Position numbers and translations under genes: made by a program. From the NCBI GenBank assembly GCA_965371225.1, contig CBDUXP010000047.1:1-31302 (forward strand): 31,302 nucleotides of DNA, read 5' to 3'. Source of the stretch: CBDUXP01 sp965371225 [NCBI: uncultured bacterium] (GTDB lineage Bacteria; Abyssobacteria; SURF-5; CBDUXP01). Positions 7,865 through 14,740 of this stretch are shown piece after piece (position 1 is the first letter of the stretch; the number at the start of each line of letters is the position of its first letter). Under the pieces are notes generated by a model that saw only the letters and a program-made list of their open reading frames with translations, had not been told where the DNA came from and did not search any database.

Positions 7865-8368
7865 TCAGAAGGTGGCGGAGATGGCGAAAATGAGCCGACC
7901 CGGCCCGTACGGATATCCGCCGACGATGAATGTGCCGCCACGCACCAGCCGGCCGCTGACCCGCGTGGGCCGCGCATCGCGTTTCAGGATTTCCACGTCC
8001 ACGTGCAGGTATCCCTTCGCGATCGCCGTGGGACGAAGCGTGATCTTCCGGTTGCCCGGCGCCAGCACCACCTTCGTGGTTCCGAGGGGCACGGTATTGC
8101 GCACGGTGGAGATGAGGCGCCAGGTGCTGAAGCCGAGGCTGCCGCCCATGCGTTTATAAATGTGGCGGATGGCGGGGTCGACGCCCCCCGGCCCATTGCT
8201 CGCTTCGATGATGATGACCTTGATCTCGGGCGCCGGCTGCGCGCGTGCCGCGGCGGCCGGCACCACCACCCAGGCGAGCACCGCCACGACCAGCCCCACC
8301 CACACCGGCACGCCCCTCCGGCGCGGCCGGCAATCCACGGGGCGCATGCGGTCCGCTGGCGGGGGCAT
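7865..8368 (-). CDS. Secreted/periplasmic protein of the ECF sigma operon
   Basis: A 167-residue protein, not assigned to a named family. After a basic N-terminus (CRPRRRGVPVW) a hydrophobic segment VGLVVAVLAWVVVPAAAARA looks like a signal peptide with a cleavage site near AARA-QPAP. The mature part is beta-rich: PEIKVIIIEASN, STWRLISTVRNTVPLG, TTKVVLAPGNRKITLRPTAI, YLHVDVEIL, GGTFIVGGYPYGPGRLIFAISATF. This last pattern suggests a small beta sandwich similar to domains of envelope proteins. The ATG at 8366-8368 overlaps the anti-sigma stop by one base (TAATG), which points to translational coupling. Its job is probably tied to the sigma/anti-sigma pair, for example as a sensor or output of envelope state. 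That is inference. Confidence 0.75.
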   Translation of the reverse strand: MPPPADRMRPVDCRPRRRGVPVWVGLVVAVLAWVVVPAAAARAQPAPEIKVIIIEASNGPGGVDPAIRHIYKRMGGSLGFSTWRLISTVRNTVPLGTTKVVLAPGNRKITLRPTAIAKGYLHVDVEILKRDARPTRVSGRLVRGGTFIVGGYPYGPGRLIFAISATF

Positions 8369-8952
8369 TACAACGCGACCTGGTCCCCGGCGGCGCCCGG
8401 CGGCTCTTCCGCATCGATGATCCAGATGATCGTCATGTCGGTCGCTTCGGTTTCGTAGACGAGCACCCCGCCGTCCCCGGTTTCGATGTGATCGATGGTA
8501 AAGGTGTCCTTGGCCACGTTCACGTCCTGCGGATCCTGCGGCTGCGCGACGAGGGCGACCGTGAACAGCACGGCGGCGGTCCCCATGGCCAGGGCGGGGC
8601 GGGCCCACATCCGCCAGGCGCGCTGCGCCTGTTGCGTCGCCAGGTGTGCGGATCCCAGCTTCTGCGTGGCGAAGCGGTCCAGCTCTGCCGACACGCGGGA
8701 CCACATGACGTCGGCCGGATGGTCTGCCAGTTCGGCATCCACCGGACCGCGGAGGACGCTGCGCAAGGCGGCTAGCCCCGCGCGCTCGGCTGCACAGTCC
8801 TCGCACGTGCTCAGATGGCGCGTGACGAATTCCTGCGGGCCGGCCGCCAGGGCGTCGTCGTGGTAGCGGTCCAACAGCGGGCGGACGCGGGCGCACACAC
8901 CGGTGGGCAGGGAGGGATCGGCATTGCGGGGGGGCATGTCTGCGTCCTTCAT
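8368..8952 (-). CDS. Zinc-finger anti-sigma factor
   Basis: A 194-residue membrane protein that would hold the neighbouring ECF sigma factor inactive. The N-terminal zinc-finger anti-sigma signature is H46-x3-C50-x2-C53 (RHLSTCEDC) with the preceding helix VRPLLDRYHDDAL. A single membrane segment at about residues 120-137 (PALAMGTAAVLFTVALVA) separates this cytoplasmic domain from a short periplasmic domain with an acidic beta pattern (FTIDHIETGDGGVLVYETEATDM given here in part). The start ATG at 8950-8952 lies one base after the sigma stop, giving tight coupling. The next gene overlaps by one base. The frame is open upstream inside the sigma gene, but that part is not homologous. Confidence 0.9.
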   Translation of the reverse strand: MKDADMPPRNADPSLPTGVCARVRPLLDRYHDDALAAGPQEFVTRHLSTCEDCAAERAGLAALRSVLRGPVDAELADHPADVMWSRVSAELDRFATQKLGSAHLATQQAQRAWRMWARPALAMGTAAVLFTVALVAQPQDPQDVNVAKDTFTIDHIETGDGGVLVYETEATDMTIIWIIDAEEPPGAAGDQVAL

Positions 8953-8953
8953 T

Positions 8954-9526
8954 CTACAAGTACGGTTCCAGGTCGTGCTGAAGCCGCTTCCGCCCGTAGT
9001 GCAGGCGCGACATGACCGTCCCGGTTGAGCACTCGCAAATCTCCGCGATCTCCTGGTAGGAGAGCTGTTCGATCTCGCGGAGGACGACCACCTGGCGCTG
9101 CGCCTCGGGGAGTTGAGCGATGGCATGCTCGATCAGCGCCCCCAACTCTTTGTTGGCGAGCGTCCGCACCGGGTTGGCCGGCTGGGCCACCACGTCGGCG
9201 CCCACAGCCTCGGCGGGCGGCGCCAGCGTCTCGTCGAACTCGACGGTCGGCCGGCGGACGCGCTTGCGCTGCAGGTCGATGGCCGCGTTCATGCAGATGC
9301 GGTAGAGCCACGTAAAGAGCGCCGACTCGCACTTGAAACCTTCCAGGGCCCGATGCATTTTGATGAACGTTTCCTGCACAGCGTCCAGTGCATCTTCCCG
9401 GTTATGCAGTACTCCATAAGCCACCGCATACAGCCGGTGCTGATACCGCTCCACGATGGTGCGGAAGGCGGCCTGGTCGCCGAGCTGTGCGCGCCGGATG
9501 AGGGCGGCGTCGCCGGTCTCAGCCAC
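8954..9526 (-). CDS. ECF (RpoE-like) RNA polymerase sigma factor
   Basis: A 190-residue ECF sigma factor. Region 2 is seen as AFRTIVERYQHRLYAVAYG, the DALDAVQETFIKMHRAL core that binds the beta-prime coiled coil, and FTWLYRICMNAAIDLQRK, which recognises the -10 element. An acidic, Ala/Pro-rich linker follows at about residues 90-120. Region 4 contains LPEAQRQVVVLREIEQLSY and the helix-turn-helix YQEIAEICECSTGTVMSRL with GRKRL at its end. It starts at a GTG (9524-9526) with AGG six bases upstream. It is the first gene of a three-gene unit with its anti-sigma factor and a secreted protein. An inverted repeat and ECF-like promoter lie just upstream, so autoregulation is likely. Confidence 0.93.
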   Translation of the reverse strand: MAETGDAALIRRAQLGDQAAFRTIVERYQHRLYAVAYGVLHNREDALDAVQETFIKMHRALEGFKCESALFTWLYRICMNAAIDLQRKRVRRPTVEFDETLAPPAEAVGADVVAQPANPVRTLANKELGALIEHAIAQLPEAQRQVVVLREIEQLSYQEIAEICECSTGTVMSRLHYGRKRLQHDLEPYL

Positions 9527-9553
9527 CGCGAACCTGGCTGTATGTCGATAGAT

Positions 9554-9581
9554 TAGACGGGCGGGAGCTGGGATTATTCAA
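9554..9581 (-). promoter_or_regulatory. Candidate autoregulated ECF promoter
   Basis: On the minus strand TTGAAT (9581-9576) is followed after 16 bases by CGTCTA (9559-9554). CGTCTA-like -10 elements are typical of ECF sigma targets, and the spacing is right. Transcription would begin near 9547, about 20 bases before the GTG start of the sigma gene. The -35 is a weaker match than the -10. Confidence 0.4.
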
Positions 9582-9597
9582 CGTCATAACACGTTGA
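9578..9597. repeat. Inverted repeat upstream of the ECF sigma gene
   Basis: TCAACGT at 9578-9584 and ACGTTGA at 9591-9597 form 7-bp arms around CATAAC. A second short palindrome, ATACGTAT, follows at about 9597-9604. The dyad touches the candidate -35 of the sigma promoter and lies 155 bases upstream of the divergent DUF3179 gene, so it could be an operator for either. The 225-base intergenic region 9527-9751 holds nothing else I can name. Confidence 0.45.
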
Positions 9598-9751
9598 TAC
9601 GTATACAGTTGCACAGGAGGTATCGGGTAGGCGCCCGGGCCGGGCCATACTAGCATGGTTCGAGCCGCCGCCTGGGGGTCCCGAGGCCTGTGCGCCGCCT
9701 TACGGACAGGAGAGGGAGGCAGCGCGATACTAGGACCCTCGGGGGACCCCC

Positions 9752-10801
9752 ATGCGACTACCCAAGGCCGTGCAAGTGCCGGCGCTCATCGGCGTCATCG
9801 CCGCCACGAGTTATTTCGGCCTGCTGGACTACTTCCGGTATGGCCTGTCGGCGGCGCATATCGACGAGATGGACCCGTTTCGGATTCGGCACGGCGCCGC
9901 ACTGACGATTCCCCCGGAGCAGATTTACCTGGGGACGACGAAGGATCGGATTCCGGCCTTGACGAATCCGGCGTTCGTGCCCGCGGCGGACGCGCCCGCC
10001 TGGCTGACGGCCGAAGACCGGGTCATCGGCATCGTGCATGACGGGGTGGCGAAGGCGTATCCGATTCTGATCCTGCAGTGGCACGAGGCGGTCAATGATG
10101 AGGTGGCGGGGAAACCATACCTGGTCACGTACTGACCGTTGAACAATGGGGCCGTCGTGTACGACCCGATCGTGAACGGGCGGCACCTCCGGTTCGGCAT
10201 TTCCGGGTTGCTCTATCAGAGCACCGCGGTGCTGTACGATCGGCGGACCGAAAGCCTCTGGTCGCAAGTCGGCTCGGCGGCCATCAGCGGTGCGTACCAG
10301 GGTCAACGCCTGCGAAAAGTCGCGGCGCGCGACACCACGTGGGGCGCCTGGCGCGGCGCGCATCCGGATTCCCTCGTCCTGAGCGAGTACACGGGCTACG
10401 ATCACAACTATGGCCTGAACATGTATGCGGCGGTGCAACTGCGCAACTCCGCCGCGAACCCCACCTATCCCGTTGCCCACGGGGACGACCGGCTGGCACC
10501 GCAGACTCAGGTGCTTGGTCTGGAGGTGAACGGCGCGAGCAAAGCGTACCCCGTTTCCGCCTTGCGCCACGCGCCCGCCCGGTTCTCGGACACGGTCGGA
10601 GGCGCAACCCTGCAGATCACGAACCATCCGCCCGGCGCCGGGCTCATCGTGCGCGACGCGGAGGGCACCGAGATCCCTGTCCAAAGTCTGTACTGGTTTG
10701 CCTGGGCGGCCTTCTTTCCCGCCACAGATATTTACGCTCTGCCCGCCGACGCAACCGGCGCACAGCCGGCCGTGGCCGCGAGTCCGCGCGCGGCACGCTA
10801 A
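9752..10801 (+). CDS. DUF3179 family selenoprotein (in-frame TGA read as Sec128)
   Basis: One 349-residue DUF3179 protein is encoded across an in-frame TGA at 10133-10135 (codon 128). Upstream it reads VIGIVHDGVAKAYPILILQW, HEAVNDEVAGKPYLVTY; then comes the TGA; then P-L-N-N-G-A-V-V-Y-D, then LRFGISGLLYQSTAVLYD and RRTESLWSQVGSAAI. In the family, this site is normally VTYCPLCN, so the TGA replaces the first cysteine of CxxC and Asn replaces the second. The frame is unchanged on both sides and there is no good start after the TGA (only TTG at 10139). A hairpin follows (10150-10167). Residues about 8-32 form a signal anchor, so the protein likely faces the periplasm. The function of DUF3179 is unknown. 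A simple nonsense mutation is the alternative, but the exact placement argues against it. Confidence 0.85.
10150..10167 (+). promoter_or_regulatory. Candidate bacterial SECIS hairpin in the DUF3179 gene
   Basis: GTCG (10154-10157) pairs with CGAC (10162-10165) around the loop TGTA. A fifth U-A pair inside it is possible. GG at 10150-10151 can pair with CC at 10166-10167 across a CC bulge. The apical loop begins 22 bases after the TGA, within the range usual for bacterial SECIS elements, and contains G and U. The stem is short, so this is plausible rather than strong. Confidence 0.5.
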
Positions 10802-10896
10802 CGCGCAGTTGGTCCTCCGCGCTCCCCGATACGGGAGGCGTGTGGTAGCATGCACGTGAGGGGTGCACCGCCGAAGCCCCTGCTTTTGCGGGACGC

Positions 10897-11652
10897 ATGG
10901 ACTACGAGCAGCGGCTGGCCCTGGAATTAAAGCGCGCGCGCGATCTGCAAGCGGCCTTTCTCCCCACGCAGCTTCCCACAGTGCCGGGTATCGAAACGGC
11001 CGTGTTGAGCGAGCCGGCGTTTGAACTGACCGGCGATTTCTTCGAGTGCATGCCGCTGGCCATGTACGAGGTGGGCCTGTTCATTGCGGATGTGCGCGGC
11101 AAGGGCATCGCGGCGGCGATCGTGCAGGGCATGCTGCGCGCGCTCTTCCACGCCGAGGCCCCCAAGCATGATTCGCCGACACCGGTCCTGCGCGCGATCA
11201 ATCGGCTCATGTTCCGCGATCTGGAGCCGGAGAGTTTTCTCACGGCCATGTACGCGGTGCTCAACCTGGAGCGGCAAGAACTCCGGCTCGTTCGCGCCGG
11301 ACACGAGCCCCTCCTCATCGCCCACCCCGGCGGGGGCGTCAGCCGGATTGAACCCGATGGCATGGGATTGGGGATGGACGCCGGGGACTTGTTCGACAGC
11401 GTCCTGGAGGAAACGACGGTCGAGGCGCCGCCGGGATCGCTGCTGGCGTTCTACACGGATGGGGTGGTGGACATGACCAATGACGCCGGGGACCCCTTCG
11501 GCGTGGAGCGCTTGACCGCGCTCCTGGACCGGCCCGGCGCGGCGGTGCAGGAGATTGGGCGGGACATCGTCGAGGCGGTGGAAACCCACCGGGGTGATGC
11601 CGAGCGGTTCGATGACATTACGATGCTTCTGGTGCGCATCACCGACGGGTAA
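10897..11652 (+). CDS. PP2C/SpoIIE-type serine phosphatase (RsbU-like)
   Basis: A 251-residue stand-alone SpoIIE domain, which would dephosphorylate Ser/Thr on an anti-sigma antagonist or related partner. Seen in order: the helix LKRARDLQAAFLPTQLPTVPG that starts RsbU-type domains, the metal motif LTGDFFECMPL, IADVRGKGIAAAIVQGMLRALF, TAMYAVLNLERQELRLVRAGHEPLL, LLAFYTDGVVDMTN and DDITMLLVRI at the end. In the first metal motif the common GGDYYD second Asp is replaced by Glu (GDFFE), which may alter metal binding. No receiver or sensor domain is fused and no STAS or anti-sigma partner is adjacent. It starts at ATG 10897, 95 bases after the DUF3179 gene on the same strand. Confidence 0.9.
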   Translation: MDYEQRLALELKRARDLQAAFLPTQLPTVPGIETAVLSEPAFELTGDFFECMPLAMYEVGLFIADVRGKGIAAAIVQGMLRALFHAEAPKHDSPTPVLRAINRLMFRDLEPESFLTAMYAVLNLERQELRLVRAGHEPLLIAHPGGGVSRIEPDGMGLGMDAGDLFDSVLEETTVEAPPGSLLAFYTDGVVDMTNDAGDPFGVERLTALLDRPGAAVQEIGRDIVEAVETHRGDAERFDDITMLLVRITDG

Positions 11653-12084
11653 GAACCGGGCACCGGCGTGAATGGGCGGAGCCGGTAGGGGCGCCGCAGG
11701 GCCGGGAAAGAACCGGGGGAGGCGCAAACCGGCGCACGGCAAGCGAATAACGGCTACACCTGCTGAAAAGCCTACAATTCCGTGTGTCCACGAACTTATC
11801 CCCAGTTCTGGATAGGCGGATGCTGTGAAACAGACGGACGCCCGATGGGGGTGCCACCGGGGAGAATTACTCCGGTCGCTAGTGTAACCCAGTTATTCTG
11901 AATAGCTTACAGGGCAGCGCAGGTTTAACCGTGTGGGTGACCACGGAGCGCACTCGGGGGTTACTCCAGCACACGTCTGCCACTCACGCCTGGCGATCCG
12001 AGGTTTACTCACAACCTATCCACACCGCGATATATATTTTCGTCTTTTATTTGTCTGTGCGCGGCGCGAGAGACCCACTGTGAT
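11653..12084. other. Non-coding, AT-rich stretch: candidate replication origin
   Basis: This is the longest gene-free stretch in the window (432 bases), between the phosphatase and the end of parB. It holds one-mismatch DnaA boxes TTATCCCCA (11796-11804) and CTATCCACA (12016-12024), and a weaker TTATTCTGA (11893-11901). Directly after the second box, from about 12029 to 12054, the DNA becomes strikingly AT-rich for this genome (ATATATATTTT, then CTTTTATTTG), like a DNA-unwinding element. TTACTC recurs at 11867, 11961 and 12005. Next to parB-parA-parS-rsmG this is a reasonable oriC candidate. dnaA and mnmG are not in the window. I see no convincing protein or structural RNA gene here. Confidence 0.45.
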
Positions 12085-13038
12085 CTATTCCTGCGTCGCC
12101 AGCCCGAACCGTTCCAACAAGCCTTCCAATTCCGCGCTCGAGTAGTACTCGATGGTGATGCGCCCGCTGGCTGGTCCTGTCCGGGTGATCTGGACCTTGG
12201 TCCCGAGCCGCTCGCGAAGGGTCCGTTCCAGTTGCGCGTAATGCGGGTCCGCGGATGCCGGCCGCTTCGCCGCGCCGCCGCCTCGCTGGGCCGGCGTCGC
12301 CTTCGCGCCGCTCGTCAGACGCTCTGCCTCACGCACTGAAAGGCCGTCGGCCACGATAGCCTTGGCCACTTTGCGTTGCGCACTTTCCGTATCGGCTGCG
12401 AGGAGCGCGCGGGCGTGCCCCATGGTGAGCTTGCCCTGCGCGAGCAGCGTTTGCAGATCGGCAGGCAGGTTGAGCAGACGCAAGGTGTTCGTCACCGTCG
12501 TCCGACTCTTTGAAACTTGCTCGGCCAGTTGTTCTTGTGTCAGGCCGCACCGCTGAATTAACTCTCGATAGGCCCTGGCCTCTTCCAACGGATTCAAATC
12601 CTGCCGTTGGATGTTCTCCACCAACGCCAGTCGCAGGCCATCCGTCGGCTCGCGCAAAGTGTGTACGAGCGCCGGGAGAACTTCCAAGCCGGCCAAGCGC
12701 GCGGCACGCCACCGGCGTTCACCGGCGATGAGCTGAAACTTCTCGCCGTGCTTCCGCACCACGATGGGCTGGATGACACCATCGCGTGTAATCGATCTCG
12801 CCAGATCCTGCAACGCTGCATCATCAATATGCTCCCGCGGCTGGTCCGGGTTCGGTTCGATGCGGGACACGGGGATCAGACCCACGCGCGGAGCTTGGGA
12901 TGCACCCGCGTCTTCTGGTGGGGGCTGCGGAGGCTGGGTTGGCGCCGGCCCCGGCGGCGATGGTGAATCCCCCACGTCTGCCGGGCGCTGGCCCAACAGC
13001 GCCGCGAGCCCCTTACCCAGTGCTTTGCGCTCGCCCAT
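12085..13038 (-). CDS. parB: Chromosome partitioning protein ParB
   Basis: A 317-residue ParB/Spo0J. Domains in order: a short N-terminal ParA-contacting peptide (GERKALGKGLAALLG); a Pro-rich linker; the ParB/sulfiredoxin-like CTPase domain starting RVGLIPVSRIEPNPDQPR, with the QLIAGERRWRAARLAGL motif; the parS-binding helix-turn-helix (LTQEQLAEQVSKSRTTVTNTL given in part, then LRLLNLP); the KLTMGHARALL motif; and a C-terminal dimerisation region ending near GLLERFG. The ATG at 13036-13038 has a good GGAGG, and the gene overlaps the end of parA by 26 bases, so the two are coupled. Two parS sites lie just upstream of parA, so the full ParABS system is present. Confidence 0.97.
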   Translation of the reverse strand: MGERKALGKGLAALLGQRPADVGDSPSPPGPAPTQPPQPPPEDAGASQAPRVGLIPVSRIEPNPDQPREHIDDAALQDLARSITRDGVIQPIVVRKHGEKFQLIAGERRWRAARLAGLEVLPALVHTLREPTDGLRLALVENIQRQDLNPLEEARAYRELIQRCGLTQEQLAEQVSKSRTTVTNTLRLLNLPADLQTLLAQGKLTMGHARALLAADTESAQRKVAKAIVADGLSVREAERLTSGAKATPAQRGGGAAKRPASADPHYAQLERTLRERLGTKVQITRTGPASGRITIEYYSSAELEGLLERFGLATQE

Positions 13039-13789
13039 GGATGACCTCCTTCGTCAGGTTGATGTACGCCTTTGCGCCGGTACTGTGGACGTCGTACAGC
13101 ACGACGGGCTTGCCGAAACTGGGGGCCTCACTGAGGCGCACGTTGCGCGGAATGATCGAGGCGTACGTCTCGTGGGTGAAGTACTGCCGCACTTCTTGCA
13201 TGACCTGCGTGGCGAGTCGCGTACGCGAATCGAACATGGTCAGGAGCACCCCTTCGATGGTGAGATCCGGATTGAGGTTCGCGCGGGCCAACTCGAGCGT
13301 TTCGAGGAGAGAAGAAATGCCCTCGAGCGCGTAGTACTCACATTGGATGGGAATGAGTACGGAGTGGGCGGCGGCAAGCGCGTTCAACGTGATGAGCCCC
13401 AGCGCCGGGGGGCAATCAATCAATAAGTAGTCGAACTGACCGTTGAGGGGTTCCAGGGCATGACGCAAGAGATACTCACGCCCCTCCACGTCCACCAATT
13501 CGATTTGCGCGCCGGCGAGCTGCATGTTCGCCGGCAGGACGGACAAACGTGCGATGCGTGTAGATTGCACCGCCTCGCGCGCCGGAATCCGCCCGATAAG
13601 CACGTCATAGACGGTGGCGGGCATGGCCTGCTTGTCCAGGCCCACGCCGCTCGTGGCATTGCCCTGGGGATCCATGTCGATGAGCAGGGTCCGCTGGTCG
13701 GCCAGCGCGAGACAGGCCGCCAAATTGACGGCGGTGGTGGTCTTCCCCACGCCGCCCTTCTGGTTGGCGATCGCGATGATGCGGCCCAT
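13013..13789 (-). CDS. parA: Chromosome partitioning ATPase ParA (Soj)
   Basis: A 258-residue ParA/MinD-type ATPase that binds DNA non-specifically in its ATP form and drives origin segregation with ParB. The deviant Walker A is KGGVGKTT at residues 11-18. Other motifs are TLLIDMDPQGNATSGVG (Walker A-prime), YLLIDCPPALGLITLNAL (Walker B) and the C-terminal IPRNVRLSEAPSFGKPV typical of chromosomal ParA. No N-terminal helix-turn-helix is present, so it is the short chromosomal type and not a plasmid P1-like one. It starts at ATG 13787-13789 without a clear Shine-Dalgarno sequence and overlaps parB. It follows rsmG on the same strand, with 236 bases between that hold parS and DnaA-box-like sites. 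Confidence 0.97.
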   Translation of the reverse strand: MGRIIAIANQKGGVGKTTTAVNLAACLALADQRTLLIDMDPQGNATSGVGLDKQAMPATVYDVLIGRIPAREAVQSTRIARLSVLPANMQLAGAQIELVDVEGREYLLRHALEPLNGQFDYLLIDCPPALGLITLNALAAAHSVLIPIQCEYYALEGISSLLETLELARANLNPDLTIEGVLLTMFDSRTRLATQVMQEVRQYFTHETYASIIPRNVRLSEAPSFGKPVVLYDVHSTGAKAYINLTKEVIHGRAQSTG

Positions 13790-13954
13790 GCGTGTGAAAC
13801 TGGTGGCCCGGCCCCAGTGGATTGCTCCATTCTATCATGTGTATCCACAAAATATGGATATCCTGTAGATAAGAACCACTAGATAGTGACACTGAGAGAC
13901 CATACACAAACAATATGAGCTATTTTTGGCTTAGGCCGGTTCGGAGTCCCCCTA
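13790..13954. other. AT-rich leader of parA with DnaA-box-like words
   Basis: This stretch upstream of parA is much less GC-rich than its surroundings. It has GTATCCACA (13841-13849) and, on the minus strand, TTATCTACA (13872-13864). Each is one mismatch from the DnaA box TTATNCACA. It also has the palindrome GGATATCC at about 13856-13863. It probably contains the parA promoter and could be part of an origin region together with 11653-12084. No -35/-10 pair is convincing. Confidence 0.4.
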
Positions 13955-13970
13955 CGTTCCACGTGGAACA
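13955..13970. promoter_or_regulatory. parS: parS site 1
   Basis: The 14-base core GTTCCACGTGGAAC at 13956-13969 is a perfect palindrome and matches the well-known chromosomal parS consensus bound by ParB. It lies between rsmG and parA, which is the classic position close to oriC. Confidence 0.95.
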
Positions 13971-14002
13971 CTCGCCCCATCTACACGGAGGCAGAGGGGG
14001 CA

Positions 14003-14018
14003 TGTTCCACGTGGAACG
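14003..14018. promoter_or_regulatory. parS: parS site 2
   Basis: A second perfect GTTCCACGTGGAAC core lies at 14004-14017, 48 bases from the first and 8 bases from the rsmG stop. Two closely spaced sites would form a strong ParB loading point. Confidence 0.95.
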
Positions 14019-14025
14019 TCCTGGC

Positions 14026-14721
14026 TTACGGACTCCGAAAGAGCGGACCCCGCCTCGCGCGCTTTATGGGACGGGGGTACTCTGGCGCACAGGCACTCTG
14101 CTTGACAATGCGCACAAGCCACGGGGTATCTGGAACAGCCTGGGCTTCGTAGACGTGAACCCCGCCGGCCCCCAGGGGGGTGAGGGCCTCGGCGCTCTGC
14201 GAAACGAGCCGCGCATCCACTTCCGAGACATAGAGCCAGACCTCCCCACCGGCGAGCACCAGGGGCAGACACCATTCACAGGCCAGAGGGGGGACCGCCG
14301 CCGCGCGGCTCAGAGCCAGGCCGAACCGCTCGCGCCATGTCGAGTCATGCCCGAGGGTCTCTGCCCGTTCGTCAACCACCCGGACATGTGACAAATTGAG
14401 TTCGCCGACGACATGCCGAAGGAAGCTCGCCTTGCGCTGGTGGGCCTCCACGAGGACAAATTCACGGTCCGGCCACAAGAACGCCAGCGGGAGGCCGGGA
14501 CTTCCCGCGCCACTCCCAACATCTACAATTGGCCCGGTATCCGGCGGGGTCAGGCCCAGGCTGAGGGGAGCCAGCGCGCCCGCCACCAAGGTCCTGGCGA
14601 ATTCCTCCTCCGAGCGGCAGCCCGTGAGGTTGACTGCCTGCCTCCACTGGCACAGCAACTCCCAGTACCGAGCACATTGCTGAACCGCCGCGTCGGTCAA
14701 CTCCACGCCACTCGACGACAT
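14026..14721 (-). CDS. rsmG: 16S rRNA (guanine527-N7)-methyltransferase RsmG (GidB)
   Basis: A 231-residue RsmG, which methylates G527 of 16S rRNA with SAM. Seen: the N-terminal helix YWELLCQWRQAVNLTGCRSEEEF typical of the family (given here in shorter pieces: YWELLCQW and AVNLTG), the SAM loop IVDVGSGAGSPGLPLAFLWP, the acidic loop FVLVEAHQRKASFLRHV, and SRAAAVPPLACEW where the family has its R-A-x-A motif. The tail ends with a basic segment (RPIKRARRG). The ATG at 14719-14721 is preferred, since the frame is open upstream to 14886 only through the DUF72 gene. It lies 19 bases after the DUF72 stop, and the rsmG-parA-parB order is common near bacterial origins. Confidence 0.93.
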   Translation of the reverse strand: MSSSGVELTDAAVQQCARYWELLCQWRQAVNLTGCRSEEEFARTLVAGALAPLSLGLTPPDTGPIVDVGSGAGSPGLPLAFLWPDREFVLVEAHQRKASFLRHVVGELNLSHVRVVDERAETLGHDSTWRERFGLALSRAAAVPPLACEWCLPLVLAGGEVWLYVSEVDARLVSQSAEALTPLGAGGVHVYEAQAVPDTPWLVRIVKQSACAPEYPRPIKRARRGPLFRSP

Positions 14722-14740
14722 GACATGTCGTAATGTGCTA

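Noticed and set aside
9654-9680. A GGTTCGAGCC word that looks like a tRNA T-loop.
   Set aside because: The flanking bases do not form the 5-bp T stem, and no acceptor, D or anticodon arms can be found around it.
10136-10801. Treating the second half of the DUF3179 gene as its own gene from TTG 10139.
   Set aside because: The start would lie in the middle of a conserved motif, with no ribosome site, and the halves are in the same frame with a single TGA between them.
10812-10835. A CTCCC/GGGAG hairpin between the DUF3179 gene and the phosphatase gene, a possible terminator.
   Set aside because: The stem is short with an uneven pairing and there is no T-run after it; not distinguishable from chance in GC-rich DNA.
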